The notes: generated by a model not told the origin, from the sequence alone. 64,000 nucleotides of DNA from Legionella sp. (GCA_013697625.1 JACCWN010000028.1:112259-176258), one strand, 5' to 3'. Positions 1-9,426 are shown, counted from the stretch's first letter. Numbers and translations: made by a program.

Positions 1-1162
1 TCTCTTTTTTAGCACGCCTGGCTTTGGCTTCACCAATGGACATTTGACGGTTGATGTCTTTAATTTCACTTATAATCAAACCATATTCAACTTCGAATGA
101 GGTTAGTTTGGTTTGAATACGGATAATTTCTTCTCTGTACTCTTCAATACGTGGCAAATCTAGTTTTTTGGCTTGTTTCCCAATGAGTGTGTCTAACCAC
201 TTAACATCAGTTTCTTGACCAGGGAAGGTATCTATAAATAATTTACGCGGAATACGTGCTTTTTCTATACAAAGTCGCATGATACCACGTTCGAACTCTC
301 GAATTTGATTACGCAATTGTCTAAAATGGCGTGTTAATCTATCCACTTGTCTAGAGGTTAATTTTAATTTTAAAAAAGAGGCTGACATAATTTCAAGCAG
401 AGCCACTGTTTTTGAGTCTGTTCGACCATGTTCTTTTAGAGCCAACATAGCCTTATTGAAGTTCTCTCGTAACTCGTCAAAATATTCTTTAGCGATTTCA
501 GGATTTGGGCCATCTTCAACCTCAGCTATAACACCCTCACCACCCTCATCGTCCTCTTCATCAACGATCACAGGTACCCCAGCAATGATAGTCTCATCTT
601 GCTCTTCTTCGAGCATAGAGCCAATGCTAGCTGCAGGGGCAATTTCCTCATCAGTATCTGCAAATCCGCTGATGATTTCATTCAGTCGGATTTCTTGGAT
701 GAGATAACGGTCATAATCATCTAAAACCAACTTGATGGTTTCTGGGTAATTAGCCAATGATTTTAGAACTTGATAAATGCCTTCTTCAATCCGTTTTGCA
801 ATACGAATCTCACCTTCCCGTGTCAATAACTCCACTGTACCCATTTCACGCATATACATGCGAACTGGATCAGTTGTACGACCGGTTTCTTTATCAACAG
901 AAGCAAGTACCATAGCAGCTTCTTCAATATCAGGCACTTCTTCTGTGTTTAATAAGAGGGCTTGCTCGTCCTCGCTTGGTGGTTGTTCGAAGACGCGGAT
1001 ATTCATTCCCTCTAACATGCCGATGATGACATCGAAATGCTCTGTATCAACAATATGAGGGAGTAAATCATTAATTTGACTGTAGGTCAGGTATCCCTGC
1101 TCTTTGCCCAAACTAATGACTTTGGTAATCTGCGAGCTTTGCTGTTCTTGGTCACTGGTCAT
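1..1162 (-). CDS. rpoD: RNA polymerase primary sigma factor RpoD (3' end outside window)
   Basis: Housekeeping sigma-70 factor that directs core RNA polymerase to promoters. Translating the minus strand from the ATG at 1162 gives 387 codons that run off the left edge. Region 1.1 fills the first 80 or so residues. Region 1.2 lies at about residues 98-128 (DPVRMYMREMGTVELLTREG). A long acidic non-conserved region (DEEDEGGEGV) follows, and the visible part ends in NRQMSIGEAKARRAKKE, the approach to region 2. AGAAG sits just upstream of the ATG. It is the last gene of the rpsU-yqeY-dnaG-rpoD operon, 83 bp after dnaG. Regions 2-4 are not visible. Confidence 0.97.
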   Translation of the reverse strand, partial: MTSDQEQQSSQITKVISLGKEQGYLTYSQINDLLPHIVDTEHFDVIIGMLEGMNIRVFEQPPSEDEQALLLNTEEVPDIEEAAMVLASVDKETGRTTDPVRMYMREMGTVELLTREGEIRIAKRIEEGIYQVLKSLANYPETIKLVLDDYDRYLIQEIRLNEIISGFADTDEEIAPAASIGSMLEEEQDETIIAGVPVIVDEEDDEGGEGVIAEVEDGPNPEIAKEYFDELRENFNKAMLALKEHGRTDSKTVALLEIMSASFLKLKLTSRQVDRLTRHFRQLRNQIREFERGIMRLCIEKARIPRKLFIDTFPGQETDVKWLDTLIGKQAKKLDLPRIEEYREEIIRIQTKLTSFEVEYGLIISEIKDINRQMSIGEAKARRAKKE

Positions 1163-1245
1163 ATACACTTCTTCTAGAACAATAGGATTTTCAAAAAACC
1201 TCAATTATAAACTGGGTCACGTTAACATACCAGTAGTTCGTATTT

Positions 1246-2988
1246 TTATTTTTCAATCTTTTCAACCGATTTCTTTTTGTGCCTGTCCTCTAAGAGATCT
1301 TGTAAGGTGAGTCGCTCTGCTTCTGTCAAGCCCTGTCGACGTGATTTATCTAATAATTTACGAATACATTGCTCATGGCTTTGCTTTTGTAAAAATAACA
1401 TAATATCTATGAATTCTTTTACCAATTCTTTTTCAGGAACAAGATGATCCCAAGCTGCCAACTGATTCACATACTCAAAGTTAGCATCATGTCGCCAGAC
1501 TTCCAATAAGGTGGCAGTACTGGATTGAGGGAAAATGGCTAATGTTTGCAGTAATTGTACCAATAAATAATGTTCTTCTGCATCTAATAAATGAAGTTCA
1601 ATTGAAGGCAAGCTTAAGCTATAAATTTCTGGATTTTGTAACAATAAAGCAGTTGCAACCCGTAAAGGAGTACGAGTGATGATTTTTCTTTCTTTTATGA
1701 GGGTAGGCTTGGTATCAGAAATTAATGGGAGCAAGCTGTCTTGTTGGATACCTGTAAGTCTTGCCAGCTCATTAATCAACAAAAGTCGGTATGAACCTTC
1801 TGACATTTTTTGTAAATATGGTTTGACTACATTAATAAGCTGTGTTTTACCGGCTAAATTTTGTAAATTAATGTCCTTTATTAAGGTATCAAAGAAAAAA
1901 CGATGCAAAGGCGTGGCTTTGGAAACCCTTGCTAAAAATACTTCGGTTCCTTCCAATCGGATCAAACTGTCGGGATCTTGCCCTTCAGGTAAAAAAACAA
2001 AGCCTGCATCCAAACCAGCATTCAAATGAGAAAAGCTAGACTCCAAAGCTTTCCACGCGGCTTGCCTACCGGCAGCATCACCATCAAAACAAAAAATCAA
2101 ATGTTGTGTATGTTTTGCCAAAAGTTGAATATGGTAAGTGCTTGTAGCAGTTCCCAGAGTGGCCACAGCATTGGTAATACCGTATTGGGCTAGAGCAATA
2201 ACATCCATATAACCCTCTACCAAAAGAATAGAAGATATGGTTTTTTGATGGGTTAGTATCTGATGTAAACCATACAATTCACGATTTTTCTGAAAAATTA
2301 CAGTTTCCGGTGAATTAAGATATTTTGGCTTGTGTTCAGGGTCTAATACCCGCCCCCCAAATCCAATGATACGCCCATGACGGTCGTGAATTGGGAACAT
2401 CAACCGATGTCGATAACGGTCATATACCTTGCCATCATCCGTTTGTATTAACATGCCGGTGGCAATGAGATCTTTTTGGTGCTTGGCAAAGGCTTTTTCT
2501 AAGTGATGCCATTGTGCAGGCGCAAATCCTAATTGATACAGTGTTGCGGTCTTTTCGTTAACGCCCCGTTGCTGTAGATACTCTTGTGCTAAACCACCTT
2601 GGGTTTTTAACAAATTTTGATAATAACTGCTTATGCTTTGCAATAATTTATAAAGATCATGAGAAATTTTAGTGTTTTCAAGATTCCCTTCTCGAGGAAC
2701 CGTTAATCCCAGACGAGTAGCAAGCATATCTATAGCTTCTGTGAAACCTTGATTGAGGTAATTCATGGCAAAACTTATGGCATTTCCAGAAGCCCCACAA
2801 CCAAAACAATGATAAAATTGCTTTTTTGCGATGACATTAAAAGAAGGGGTTTTTTCATTGTGGAAGGGACAACAGGCAAGATAGCTTGCACCTCTCTTTT
2901 TTAGAGGCACATAACTATCAATGAATTCGACCAGATCAACTCGATGCAACAAATCATCAATGAATGGCTGTGGAATTAAGCCAGACAC
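1246..2988 (-). CDS. dnaG: DNA primase DnaG
   Basis: Makes RNA primers for replication together with DnaB helicase. It has 580 residues, normal for the family. The CHC2 zinc ribbon uses C40, H43, C61 and C64 (CPFHNEKTPSF...FYHCFGCGASG). The RNA-polymerase core shows RYRHRLMFPI (191-200) and GFGGR (209-213). The Toprim motif is EGYMD (258-262) followed by DGDAAGR (302-308). The C-terminal part is the DnaB-binding type. The start is a GTG at 2988: GAGGATGAGG lies just upstream, and this Shine-Dalgarno overlaps the yqeY stop codon, which suggests translational coupling. It sits between yqeY and rpoD. Confidence 0.97.
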   Translation of the reverse strand: MSGLIPQPFIDDLLHRVDLVEFIDSYVPLKKRGASYLACCPFHNEKTPSFNVIAKKQFYHCFGCGASGNAISFAMNYLNQGFTEAIDMLATRLGLTVPREGNLENTKISHDLYKLLQSISSYYQNLLKTQGGLAQEYLQQRGVNEKTATLYQLGFAPAQWHHLEKAFAKHQKDLIATGMLIQTDDGKVYDRYRHRLMFPIHDRHGRIIGFGGRVLDPEHKPKYLNSPETVIFQKNRELYGLHQILTHQKTISSILLVEGYMDVIALAQYGITNAVATLGTATSTYHIQLLAKHTQHLIFCFDGDAAGRQAAWKALESSFSHLNAGLDAGFVFLPEGQDPDSLIRLEGTEVFLARVSKATPLHRFFFDTLIKDINLQNLAGKTQLINVVKPYLQKMSEGSYRLLLINELARLTGIQQDSLLPLISDTKPTLIKERKIITRTPLRVATALLLQNPEIYSLSLPSIELHLLDAEEHYLLVQLLQTLAIFPQSSTATLLEVWRHDANFEYVNQLAAWDHLVPEKELVKEFIDIMLFLQKQSHEQCIRKLLDKSRRQGLTEAERLTLQDLLEDRHKKKSVEKIEK

Positions 2989-2998
2989 AGCCTCATCC

Positions 2999-3442
2999 TC
3001 AACTTAATTTAGATTTGATTAATGCACTTACCTGTGTCATATCAGCCCTACCCTGTAGGGTTGACTTGATATGTCCCATCACTTTACCCATATCAGCCAT
3101 TTTTGTTGCCCCTGTGTCTACAATTGCATCCTTGATACAGGTTTCAATTTCAGCTTGAGACAAGGGCTCTGGCAAGTACTGAGCAATCAGGTTAAGTTCA
3201 TATTTTTCTTGGCTGACCAAGTCTGCTCTATTTGCTTTTTCGTATTGAAGAATGGACTCTTTGCGCTGCTTGGTCATTTTATCTAAGATAATAAGTAAAC
3301 GTGATTCATCCACTTCTATGCGTTCATCTACTTCTATTTGTTTTATAGCTGCAGTAATTAAACGCAAAGTGGTGAGTAGATTTTTATCTTTAGCACGCAT
3401 TGCATTTTTTATGTCTTCATTGATACGCTCTTTGATAGTCAT
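2999..3442 (-). CDS. yqeY: GatB/YqeY domain protein
   Basis: A YqeY-family protein of 147 residues, related to the tail domain of GatB of the Asp/Glu-tRNA amidotransferase. Its exact role is not established. Family-type sequence includes IKNAMRAKDKNLLTTLRLI at the N-terminus and a C-terminal ATKMADMGKVMG segment. I chose the ATG at 3442 (MTIKERINEDIKNAMR) over a start 25 codons upstream because AAAGGG precedes it and the family begins here. It lies between rpsU and dnaG, as in other gammaproteobacterial macromolecular-synthesis operons, and is translationally coupled to dnaG. Confidence 0.93.
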   Translation of the reverse strand: MTIKERINEDIKNAMRAKDKNLLTTLRLITAAIKQIEVDERIEVDESRLLIILDKMTKQRKESILQYEKANRADLVSQEKYELNLIAQYLPEPLSQAEIETCIKDAIVDTGATKMADMGKVMGHIKSTLQGRADMTQVSALIKSKLS

Positions 3443-3718
3443 TTTTTTCCCTTTGAAATGATTGAGATATCGAGTGGTATTGTTAGATACGATCAACAGC
3501 AGTACAAACAAAATCACTTGGTAGGTGTTTGGGTCGAGTAAAGAAGAAATAAATTACAGATGCGCGAAACCTTAACTTAATGCATTAATAGGTAGCATTT
3601 ACTAACCCATAAGCAAATCAAACTTACCTTGGTATATAGCGGCTTGGCTCTTAATTAAAATGTTTCAGTCGCTGGCGGGAACCCTCATTCTATCTCTTAG
3701 TTCGACCTATCTCTTAGG

Positions 3719-3807
3719 TTCGACGTCCCGGGGATTGTCCGCTGGATCCAGAGGTTTAATACCAGAGCGAAATCAATAGATCCCGCGGACAACCCGGGAC
3801 GTCGGAA
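3719..3807. repeat. Long inverted repeat between rpsU and yqeY
   Basis: The arm at 3719-3748 (TTCGACGTCCCGGGG...) is nearly the reverse complement of 3779-3807 (...ACCCGGGACGTCGGAA), with about 30 bp between them. The 3443-3836 intergenic gap holds no other supported feature. Short tandem copies of TCTCTTAGTTCGAC/TCTCTTAGGTTCGAC sit just before the left arm. The same GACGTCCCG/CCGCGG vocabulary recurs at 4178-4262, 27376-27620 and 36541-36800, so this is a member of a dispersed palindromic family. In the transcript it may also act as the attenuating hairpin known after rpsU in this operon type. That role is inferred. Confidence 0.75.
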
Positions 3808-3836
3808 CTGGGTAAAAACCAATTACGAGCCAGCTA

Positions 3837-4061
3837 TTACTTACGACGACGTTTGACTTGACGTTGTGTCACATCTCTAGAAATCTTTTTCAAATGACGT
3901 TTTATCGCAGCAGCTTGTTTACGTTTACGTTCAGCAGTTGGTTTTTCATAAAACTCACGACGACGTAATTCGGTTAAAATACCGGCTTTTTCACAAGAAC
4001 GTTTGAAACGACGTAATGCATATTCTGGGTTTTCGCCTTCTTTTACACGAACTGTAGGCAT
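3837..4061 (-). CDS. rpsU: Small ribosomal subunit protein bS21
   Basis: Ribosomal protein S21 of the 30S subunit, which acts near the anti-Shine-Dalgarno region. It has 74 residues, close to the usual 71. The family sequence is clear throughout ([40 protein letters not shown]) and the tail is very basic (QRQVKRRRK). AGAGGA lies 9 nt upstream of the ATG at 4061. It is the first gene of the rpsU-yqeY-dnaG-rpoD operon and has a good sigma-70 promoter at 4101-4129. Confidence 0.98.
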   Translation of the reverse strand: MPTVRVKEGENPEYALRRFKRSCEKAGILTELRRREFYEKPTAERKRKQAAAIKRHLKKISRDVTQRQVKRRRK

Positions 4062-4100
4062 TAAACATATCCTCTGATTATTGGAAACAATTAGGACGTA

Positions 4101-4129
4101 ATTCTAGTTGGTGAATAGACATACGTCAA
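4101..4129 (-). promoter_or_regulatory. Sigma-70 promoter of rpsU operon
   Basis: On the minus strand a -35 box TTGACG is followed after exactly 17 nt by a -10 box TAGAAT, about 40 bp before the rpsU start codon. Spacing and both hexamers are close to consensus. The assignment is by sequence alone. Confidence 0.75.
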
Positions 4130-4177
4130 GGTTAATCTTATTATTTTATACAAAATACTAGCTAGGCCCTTTTTAAT

Positions 4178-4262
4178 TAGTCGCTGGCCGTAATTGATTT
4201 TTCCCCAGTCCAGACTTCCGCGGCTTGTCCGCGAAATCCAGGGATTTCGCACCAACGACTAG
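4178..4262. repeat. Palindromic repeat upstream of rpsU
   Basis: Outer arms TAGTCGCTGG and CCAACGACTA pair with one mismatch. Inside, GCGAAATCC and GGATTTCGC form a second hairpin, next to CCGCGGCTTGTCCGCG. The inner segment recurs at 36541-36575 (CCGCGGCTTGTCC...GGGATTTCGC) and related pieces are at 3719-3807, so this is a dispersed repeat. The rest of 4062-4413 holds only the rpsU promoter and AT-rich DNA. Confidence 0.7.
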
Positions 4263-4413
4263 AAGGCCTGTCAACAGCTTACAATCAAGTTATTCATTTT
4301 TTGTAGAAAGCTCCTGATATTATATGGTAAATGTGTGATCCTTTTTGATTTTTAAATTTCATTAAAGTATGATGATTTTAATACAAATTTTCATATTTTA
4401 AGGGATTAAATTT

Positions 4414-5889
4414 ATGTTATCTTGACTGCATTTCATACGATTTATAATTGTTACTTTCTCATTTCTACTTTGTACAGCAACCCAGGCTGGAATTCCTGTA
4501 TGGACAATGACTCCTGAGGGAAATAGCAATCCCATTCAAACCGTCCCATCAAATGTTGTGGTTACTATTTCATATCGTGTTGTAAATAATTCTTCAAAAC
4601 CCAAGAGGCTCATGATTAAGCCAACACCAGGTCTGACTCAAACTGCTCCTTGCAACCTTGCACCCAAAGATCAGGTTGGCAGCAGCTGTATTTTGAACTT
4701 GTCGGTCTCAGGTAGTGCATTGCCAAGGTCTGGTATTCATGGAGGCCCTGTATTATGTCAAACAAACCCTGACGGCAGTATTAGTTTACTGCAATGTTTC
4801 AGCCCGGTCCAGCACACATTTTACACCTTACTCCGGGACCCTCTGTAACCGAAGCACTTATAAGGGTTATAGGATCTCCTTTAGTTATAGCTCGAAATGG
4901 TACAGGCAAGCTAACGATAATCAATACATCAACCCTAGTCACCGCCACCAATGTAAGGTCCAATTTTAAAGGCACAGCCTTAGAGGGCAATGTCACTGAA
5001 ACTGGGAATACTTGTGCCGTACTATTTACCTGAGGCCAGCTGTACACTTACATATACAGCTGGCAATACAACAGTGGCAGAAACAAGTTTTACAATACAA
5101 GGCACCAATACAAACGCTGTAACTGCAACCATATCAATAATATCTATAGATGAAATCACCCTTACAGAGGTCAAACCCTCTCAAGGAACCATTGTAGGTG
5201 GGACTAGTGTACGATTAACTGGCACAGGATTTTCTGGTACGCCCACTGTTACTTTCGGTGGGGTTCAATCCCCCAATGTGACTATAGTAAACTCTACTAC
5301 ACTATTTGCAGTGACACCCCCTCATCCTTTAGGCTTTGTCGACCTTACCGTGAATGCACCTGCTGGTAGTGCAACACTAGTCAATGGCTATGAATATAGA
5401 GCTTCGGTTGTAGGAGAATCCAACGGTGGAGGACAGATAGCTTGCCTTGGCGGAGGTCCACTGTCTTTTATTGTTGCAAATATGGATGCTAGTTCAGGTA
5501 TTATATGGGGAGGAAGTGGTATAGTTACTGGAGCAATCAGTACTTCGGACGGAAATCTCAATACAACCCTTATCATTGCTGCATTGGGTAATAATGGGGG
5601 AATTCCATACGCTGCACAACTGTGTGCTGACTATGAAGCGGATTCATTAGGCCTTTCTCCTTGTACTCCGGGTCATCTCTGCTATACAGACTGGTTTTTA
5701 CCGGCTATAGACCAGCTCAAGTGTATCTTTGCCAATAGTGTTGGCCAGGGTTATACAAATACGGATTACTGGAGTTCCACCGAAATTGACGCTAACCTTG
5801 CAGATGTGCAAAATCTTATCACGGGTTTTTTAGGTTCAGGTAAAAAATTAGACAATCATTATGTTCGATGTACTCGCCCATTCGCATAA
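4414..5889 (+). pseudogene. Broken gene for secreted IPT/TIG and DUF1566 domain protein
   Basis: Three overlapping reading frames together encode one secreted protein. The ATG at 4414 is followed by an in-frame TGA at codon 4. The same frame then continues through a signal peptide (FIIVTFSFLLCTATQAG) and a beta-sandwich-like region up to about 4795. The coding frame then shifts (LTPGPSVTEALIRVIGSPL, about 4800-5020) and shifts back to about 5020-5889. The last part holds an IPT/TIG domain (VKPSQGTIVGGTSVRLTGTG...TPTVTFGG) and a C-terminal DUF1566/Lcl-type domain (WFLPAIDQLKCIF, YWSSTE, VRCTRPFA). One nonsense and two compensating frameshifts argue for decay, but assembly errors cannot be excluded. 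Such domains occur in surface adhesins of Legionella-type bacteria. Confidence 0.7.
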
Positions 5890-6209
5890 AATACTAAAAA
5901 GTATTGACTATGAAGCCTTAGCTACTAGTCAATCCTTCTATATAAATCTCAGGGCAAAATCATACTTTGATCAAATTAAAAATATCAAAAGTTGCTTAAG
6001 ACGCACTTCGCTTTATCATCTTCACTCCATCTTGTTTTTATGGTACGAAATAATGCAAATAATGGGATCTTTTTTTTAAAATATTTTTGTAAAGTTTTAG
6101 AAAATACAAACTGTTTACCTCTGTGCCAAAGTTAACCTACACATCTAAACAGAGCGCAGATCATAGATGTATTTTCAAGCAAAAAGATAAATGCAGGATT
6201 CTAAAATAT
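5890..6209. other. Intergenic, no supported feature
   Basis: AT-rich gap between the broken surface-protein gene and a convergent small gene. A 72-codon open frame at 5861-6079 overlaps the preceding coding sequence and has no start signal or recognisable composition. I see no RNA gene or strong hairpin. Confidence 0.6.
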
Positions 6210-6482
6210 CTATAGATATTTATTGGCTAAAACCATTTGAAGTCCTGCTTCAGTTAGGGATAAATAATTATAGTAAGGGTCGGCTGTGGTGCGCTCAAGC
6301 CATTCATTTGCTATACAGATGTCGGTTAATTGATGCGCTTTCACTAAATCAATAGGGCTTTTTTGTTTGTAGGTCAGAATTGCAACCGCATCGGCATCTA
6401 TGCTTATAAAAACCTGTTCACGGGTTGCCCCCATGGCTTTCATCTCATCATAAAATAAATTTAAAATATCTAACTCGGTCAT
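6210..6482 (-). CDS. Small hypothetical protein, winged-helix-like
   Basis: A 90-residue protein that I do not recognise. The second half (LTDICIANEWLER...YNYLSLTEAGLQMV) has the pattern of a winged helix-turn-helix: recognition helix, beta turn, then a wing ending in a T-E-x-G-L helix. There is no signal peptide or membrane segment. I chose the ATG at 6482 (MTELDILNLFY) over a GTG five codons upstream because TAGG precedes it at a normal distance. It may be co-directional with, and downstream of, the glutathione peroxidase gene. Function is unknown; a DNA-binding role is only a structural guess. Confidence 0.6.
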   Translation of the reverse strand: MTELDILNLFYDEMKAMGATREQVFISIDADAVAILTYKQKSPIDLVKAHQLTDICIANEWLERTTADPYYNYLSLTEAGLQMVLANKYL

Positions 6483-6551
6483 ATCATTGCCTACCACTAA
6501 AGCTTACATATTTTATATCATACATTCATTGAACTCCTGGGCAATCCAAGG

Positions 6552-7106
6552 TTACTTCGCTAGGGCGTTTTCAATGGCTTTTATGACCTTTGGGGCATCC
6601 GGTGCAGTTGTTGAGTAAAAATAATCAATAAACTGTCCATTTTTATCAACCAAATATTTATGAAAATTCCATTTTGGTCCACTACCAAAGCCTAAATTTT
6701 GTTTGGCATAGAGATAAAAAGGGTGCGCATTTTTTCCAGACACCACCTCTTTTGCCGTTATTGGAAAGGTCACACCATAGTTGACTTTACAAAATTGAGC
6801 AATGTCTTCTTCTTTGCCTGGCTCTTGACTACCAAAATCATTGGACGGCACCCCTATAATAACCAAACCTTTATCTTTGTAATTAGTATAAAGATCTTCA
6901 AGACCTTTATATTGGGGGGTAAAACCACATTTGGAGGCGACATTTACTATGAATAAAACTTTACCCCTATATGCACTTAGTGGCAATTGATGATGACCTA
7001 ACAAGGATTGAAAAGAATAGTCATAGACACTGGGTGTTGATGTATTGAGTATTTCTGCATCTAAAGTGGACATAAATAAACACCCTATAAAAAAAAGTAA
7101 ATACAT
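6552..7106 (-). CDS. Glutathione peroxidase family protein (Cys type)
   Basis: Reduces hydroperoxides with glutathione or thioredoxin. The catalytic residue is cysteine, not selenocysteine: C60 in NVASKCGFTPQY. The rest of the tetrad is visible: Q94 in SNDFGSQEP, and W146-N147 in KWNFHKY. It has 184 residues from the ATG at 7106, which gives a hydrophobic N-terminus (YLLFFIGCLF) and possible export. An internal ATG at 7073 has a GGGTG about 8 nt upstream and would give a cytoplasmic form of 173 residues. The choice between them is open. It lies upstream of the small winged-helix-like gene and is divergent from the GT-C-like gene. Confidence 0.92.
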   Translation of the reverse strand: MYLLFFIGCLFMSTLDAEILNTSTPSVYDYSFQSLLGHHQLPLSAYRGKVLFIVNVASKCGFTPQYKGLEDLYTNYKDKGLVIIGVPSNDFGSQEPGKEEDIAQFCKVNYGVTFPITAKEVVSGKNAHPFYLYAKQNLGFGSGPKWNFHKYLVDKNGQFIDYFYSTTAPDAPKVIKAIENALAK

Positions 7107-7263
7107 ATAGTTGAGTCACAAAGAATTAATAGTTATTGATATTTAAGATAAAAAGTTAGTGTTGCATCTCTATGAGGGTCTGTCAATAAACTGAATTTAA
7201 AAGCGCTGGCAATGACCTGCCTTAGTTCTTATAATCAGCCCTTCATTAAATCTCAAGGTATAT

Positions 7264-8757
7264 ATGAAATCAAGAATGATAGGTCTCAGTGTGCTCTTGA
7301 TGTTTTTTTTATCTGCTTTCTTGCAGACAAAAATGTATCTTGATTGGGACTTATTATTCACCTTGGAAGGGGGTAGGCGGTTATTAGAAGGCGGTGATTA
7401 CTTTCATGACCTTTTTGAAAATAACCCACCTCTTATTTATTATTTTAGCATGGGTATTGTTTATTTCTCTCAGATAACCGGACTACAAGCTGCTTTTATT
7501 TATAAATTATATATCTATCTAATGGCGGGTTATTCGATAGGTATGAGCTATTATCTTTTGGATACAAAGCAGACATGGCGAGCCCTATTGGTGCCTGCCT
7601 TAGCTTTTTGCTTACTTCTTATTCCGGTGAATACTTTTGGAGAACGCGAGCACATCATGATTGCCTTGGTTTTTCCATATTTCTTATTAAGATTTGGTCC
7701 TCAAATATATAATTTGGGATTAAGAACAATCATTAGTCTTTTTGCAGGGTTGGGCTTTGCATTAAAGCCACATTTCTTATTGGCTTTAATATCTGCAGAA
7801 TTGTTATTTTCCATGAGGCAAAAGTCTTGGTTACACAGTTTGTGTTTAGAACCTTGTATTGTAGTATTGGTGCAAATTGTTTATATGATAACCATAGTCA
7901 CCTATATGCCTGATTTTTATCAAAAGGTATTGCCTCTGATTATGGAATATTATGCTTTTAACAGAGCCAGCATTCTATTCCTTATTAGCAATCCGCCAGT
8001 AATTGCATGTATGGTATCTTTAGGGGTGAGTGCCTGTTTACCAAGACCCTGGCCCGTCTTTATTCAATTATTCTGCATGCTGGGAGTAGCTTTTACCCTG
8101 TCTTATTTTTTACAAGGCAAAGGCTGGTATTATCATCTTCTGCCTGTGATTACTGTCACCGTTTTATGGATGGCGGTGTTGGCTCATCAACTGCTTTTTA
8201 AGCTCCAGCAGCATAAAATGTATCCTGTTTTATTAATTGTTCTAATAGGATCTTTTTTTTTCTGCATCCTGCTACCTATGATTGAAAGATACAAAGTCTT
8301 CATAACCTGTTATACACAAGACACATGCGGCTACGCATCGCTGATAAGCTTTGCAAAAAATCATGCTAAAAATAAACCAATATACTTTTTTACAACACAA
8401 ATGCAATACAGCATTCCCATCATTTATTATTCCCAAACAAAACATGCTTCTAGGTTTGCAACCCTATGGGTAATATCAGGCATGCTGAATAAAGAAATAG
8501 GCCTAAACGGGATTTGTGACCAAGTTTGCATGGATGGAAAAACACGGGTCCGAAACTTTATTATTGAAGACATCAACCGCTACCAACCAAGTCTTGTTTT
8601 TGTGGATATATCTCCGTCCAAAGCCTATATCCATAGACCATTTGATTATCTGCCCTTTATGAAGCAATCACCTGAGTTTATGCAACTGTGGTCACATTAT
8701 CATTATGTAAAAACGATAGGTCAGTATGCTGTATATAGCCGATTATCCTCTCCATGA
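7264..8757 (+). CDS. Polytopic membrane protein, GT-C glycosyltransferase-like
   Basis: A 497-residue integral membrane protein. About ten or eleven hydrophobic helices cover residues 5-360, and a soluble C-terminal part of about 135 residues follows. After the first helix comes an acidic loop (MYLDWDLLFTLEGG, then HDLFENNPPLIYYF). This arrangement is typical of GT-C enzymes that use polyprenyl-phosphate sugars, such as the ArnT/PMT group, in which acidic residues of the first periplasmic loop are catalytic. AAGG precedes the ATG at 7264 by about 5 nt. No glycan genes are adjacent. The family call rests on topology and the loop motif only. Confidence 0.55.
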   Translation: MKSRMIGLSVLLMFFLSAFLQTKMYLDWDLLFTLEGGRRLLEGGDYFHDLFENNPPLIYYFSMGIVYFSQITGLQAAFIYKLYIYLMAGYSIGMSYYLLDTKQTWRALLVPALAFCLLLIPVNTFGEREHIMIALVFPYFLLRFGPQIYNLGLRTIISLFAGLGFALKPHFLLALISAELLFSMRQKSWLHSLCLEPCIVVLVQIVYMITIVTYMPDFYQKVLPLIMEYYAFNRASILFLISNPPVIACMVSLGVSACLPRPWPVFIQLFCMLGVAFTLSYFLQGKGWYYHLLPVITVTVLWMAVLAHQLLFKLQQHKMYPVLLIVLIGSFFFCILLPMIERYKVFITCYTQDTCGYASLISFAKNHAKNKPIYFFTTQMQYSIPIIYYSQTKHASRFATLWVISGMLNKEIGLNGICDQVCMDGKTRVRNFIIEDINRYQPSLVFVDISPSKAYIHRPFDYLPFMKQSPEFMQLWSHYHYVKTIGQYAVYSRLSSP

Positions 8758-8826
8758 TGATGGACCAAAGGTTGTATGTGCCAACAAGCCCTGGTAAAAT
8801 TTAATAATTAACAAGCTAAACCCATC

Positions 8827-9426
8827 ATGCGCACATTCATCATTAAGGCCAGGAAAGGCACTACCCGTTGGGAACGTGTTCGACAGCAAGTAGGATCCAA
8901 AGAGCACATAGAGGTTATCGCTCATTCCGTCATCAATGCCTTTTTTATCTCCAGCGATTTTAGAAGAGATGTTGAAGTATATATTGTATTGGACAGTTCT
9001 GAGGATTTTCCTCGGACCATTCGCTTAGCAGGTAATGAAGGGATATCGATTTCTGGTTTCCATGAAGAGGCTGTGCTCCAATTAATTGAGCACAGCCTGA
9101 AACAATCTCAGGGTTTACAAAAAGATAAAATGGTACAGGTGGCTCCTGGTGTTCAGGTGTATGGCTATGGATTTGAGCGTTTAATCAGTCATTTAATTTT
9201 GACTAAAACCATTTATTTGCTTGAACATAAAGGGGCTGATATTAGAACCCATGACTTTGAACCTAACCCAGTATTCATATTAACCGATCATTTGGTCATG
9301 CCTCAAAAAACCCTAAAAGGTCTCAAACGTCAGGGTTTGAAAACCATCAGTTTAGGAAAAAAAATATTGTTTGCTTCTCAATGTATCGTGCTTTTGAACC
9401 ATGAAATGGACTTGCAAGACATATAA
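8827..9426 (+). CDS. trmY: tRNA pseudouridine-54 N1-methyltransferase TrmY-like (SPOUT)
   Basis: A 199-residue protein that matches the TrmY (DUF358/UPF0217) family over its full length. Archaeal TrmY methylates pseudouridine 54 in the T-loop of tRNA using S-adenosylmethionine. Features seen are EVIAHSVINAFF, VYIVLDSSEDFPRTI, GFHEEAVLQLIEHSL and, at the C-terminus, the SPOUT trefoil-knot region FILTDHLVMPQ...SLGKKILFASQCIVLL. Close relatives are known in Vibrio-type bacteria, where the substrate is less certain. There is no strong Shine-Dalgarno before the ATG at 8827. It lies alone between a membrane protein and a DUF3309 gene. Function in this organism is inferred from the family. Confidence 0.88.
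   Translation: MRTFIIKARKGTTRWERVRQQVGSKEHIEVIAHSVINAFFISSDFRRDVEVYIVLDSSEDFPRTIRLAGNEGISISGFHEEAVLQLIEHSLKQSQGLQKDKMVQVAPGVQVYGYGFERLISHLILTKTIYLLEHKGADIRTHDFEPNPVFILTDHLVMPQKTLKGLKRQGLKTISLGKKILFASQCIVLLNHEMDLQDI

Noticed and set aside
5861..6079. 72-codon open frame after the broken surface-protein gene
   Set aside because: Overlaps the end of that gene in another frame, has no ribosome-binding site and no protein-like composition.
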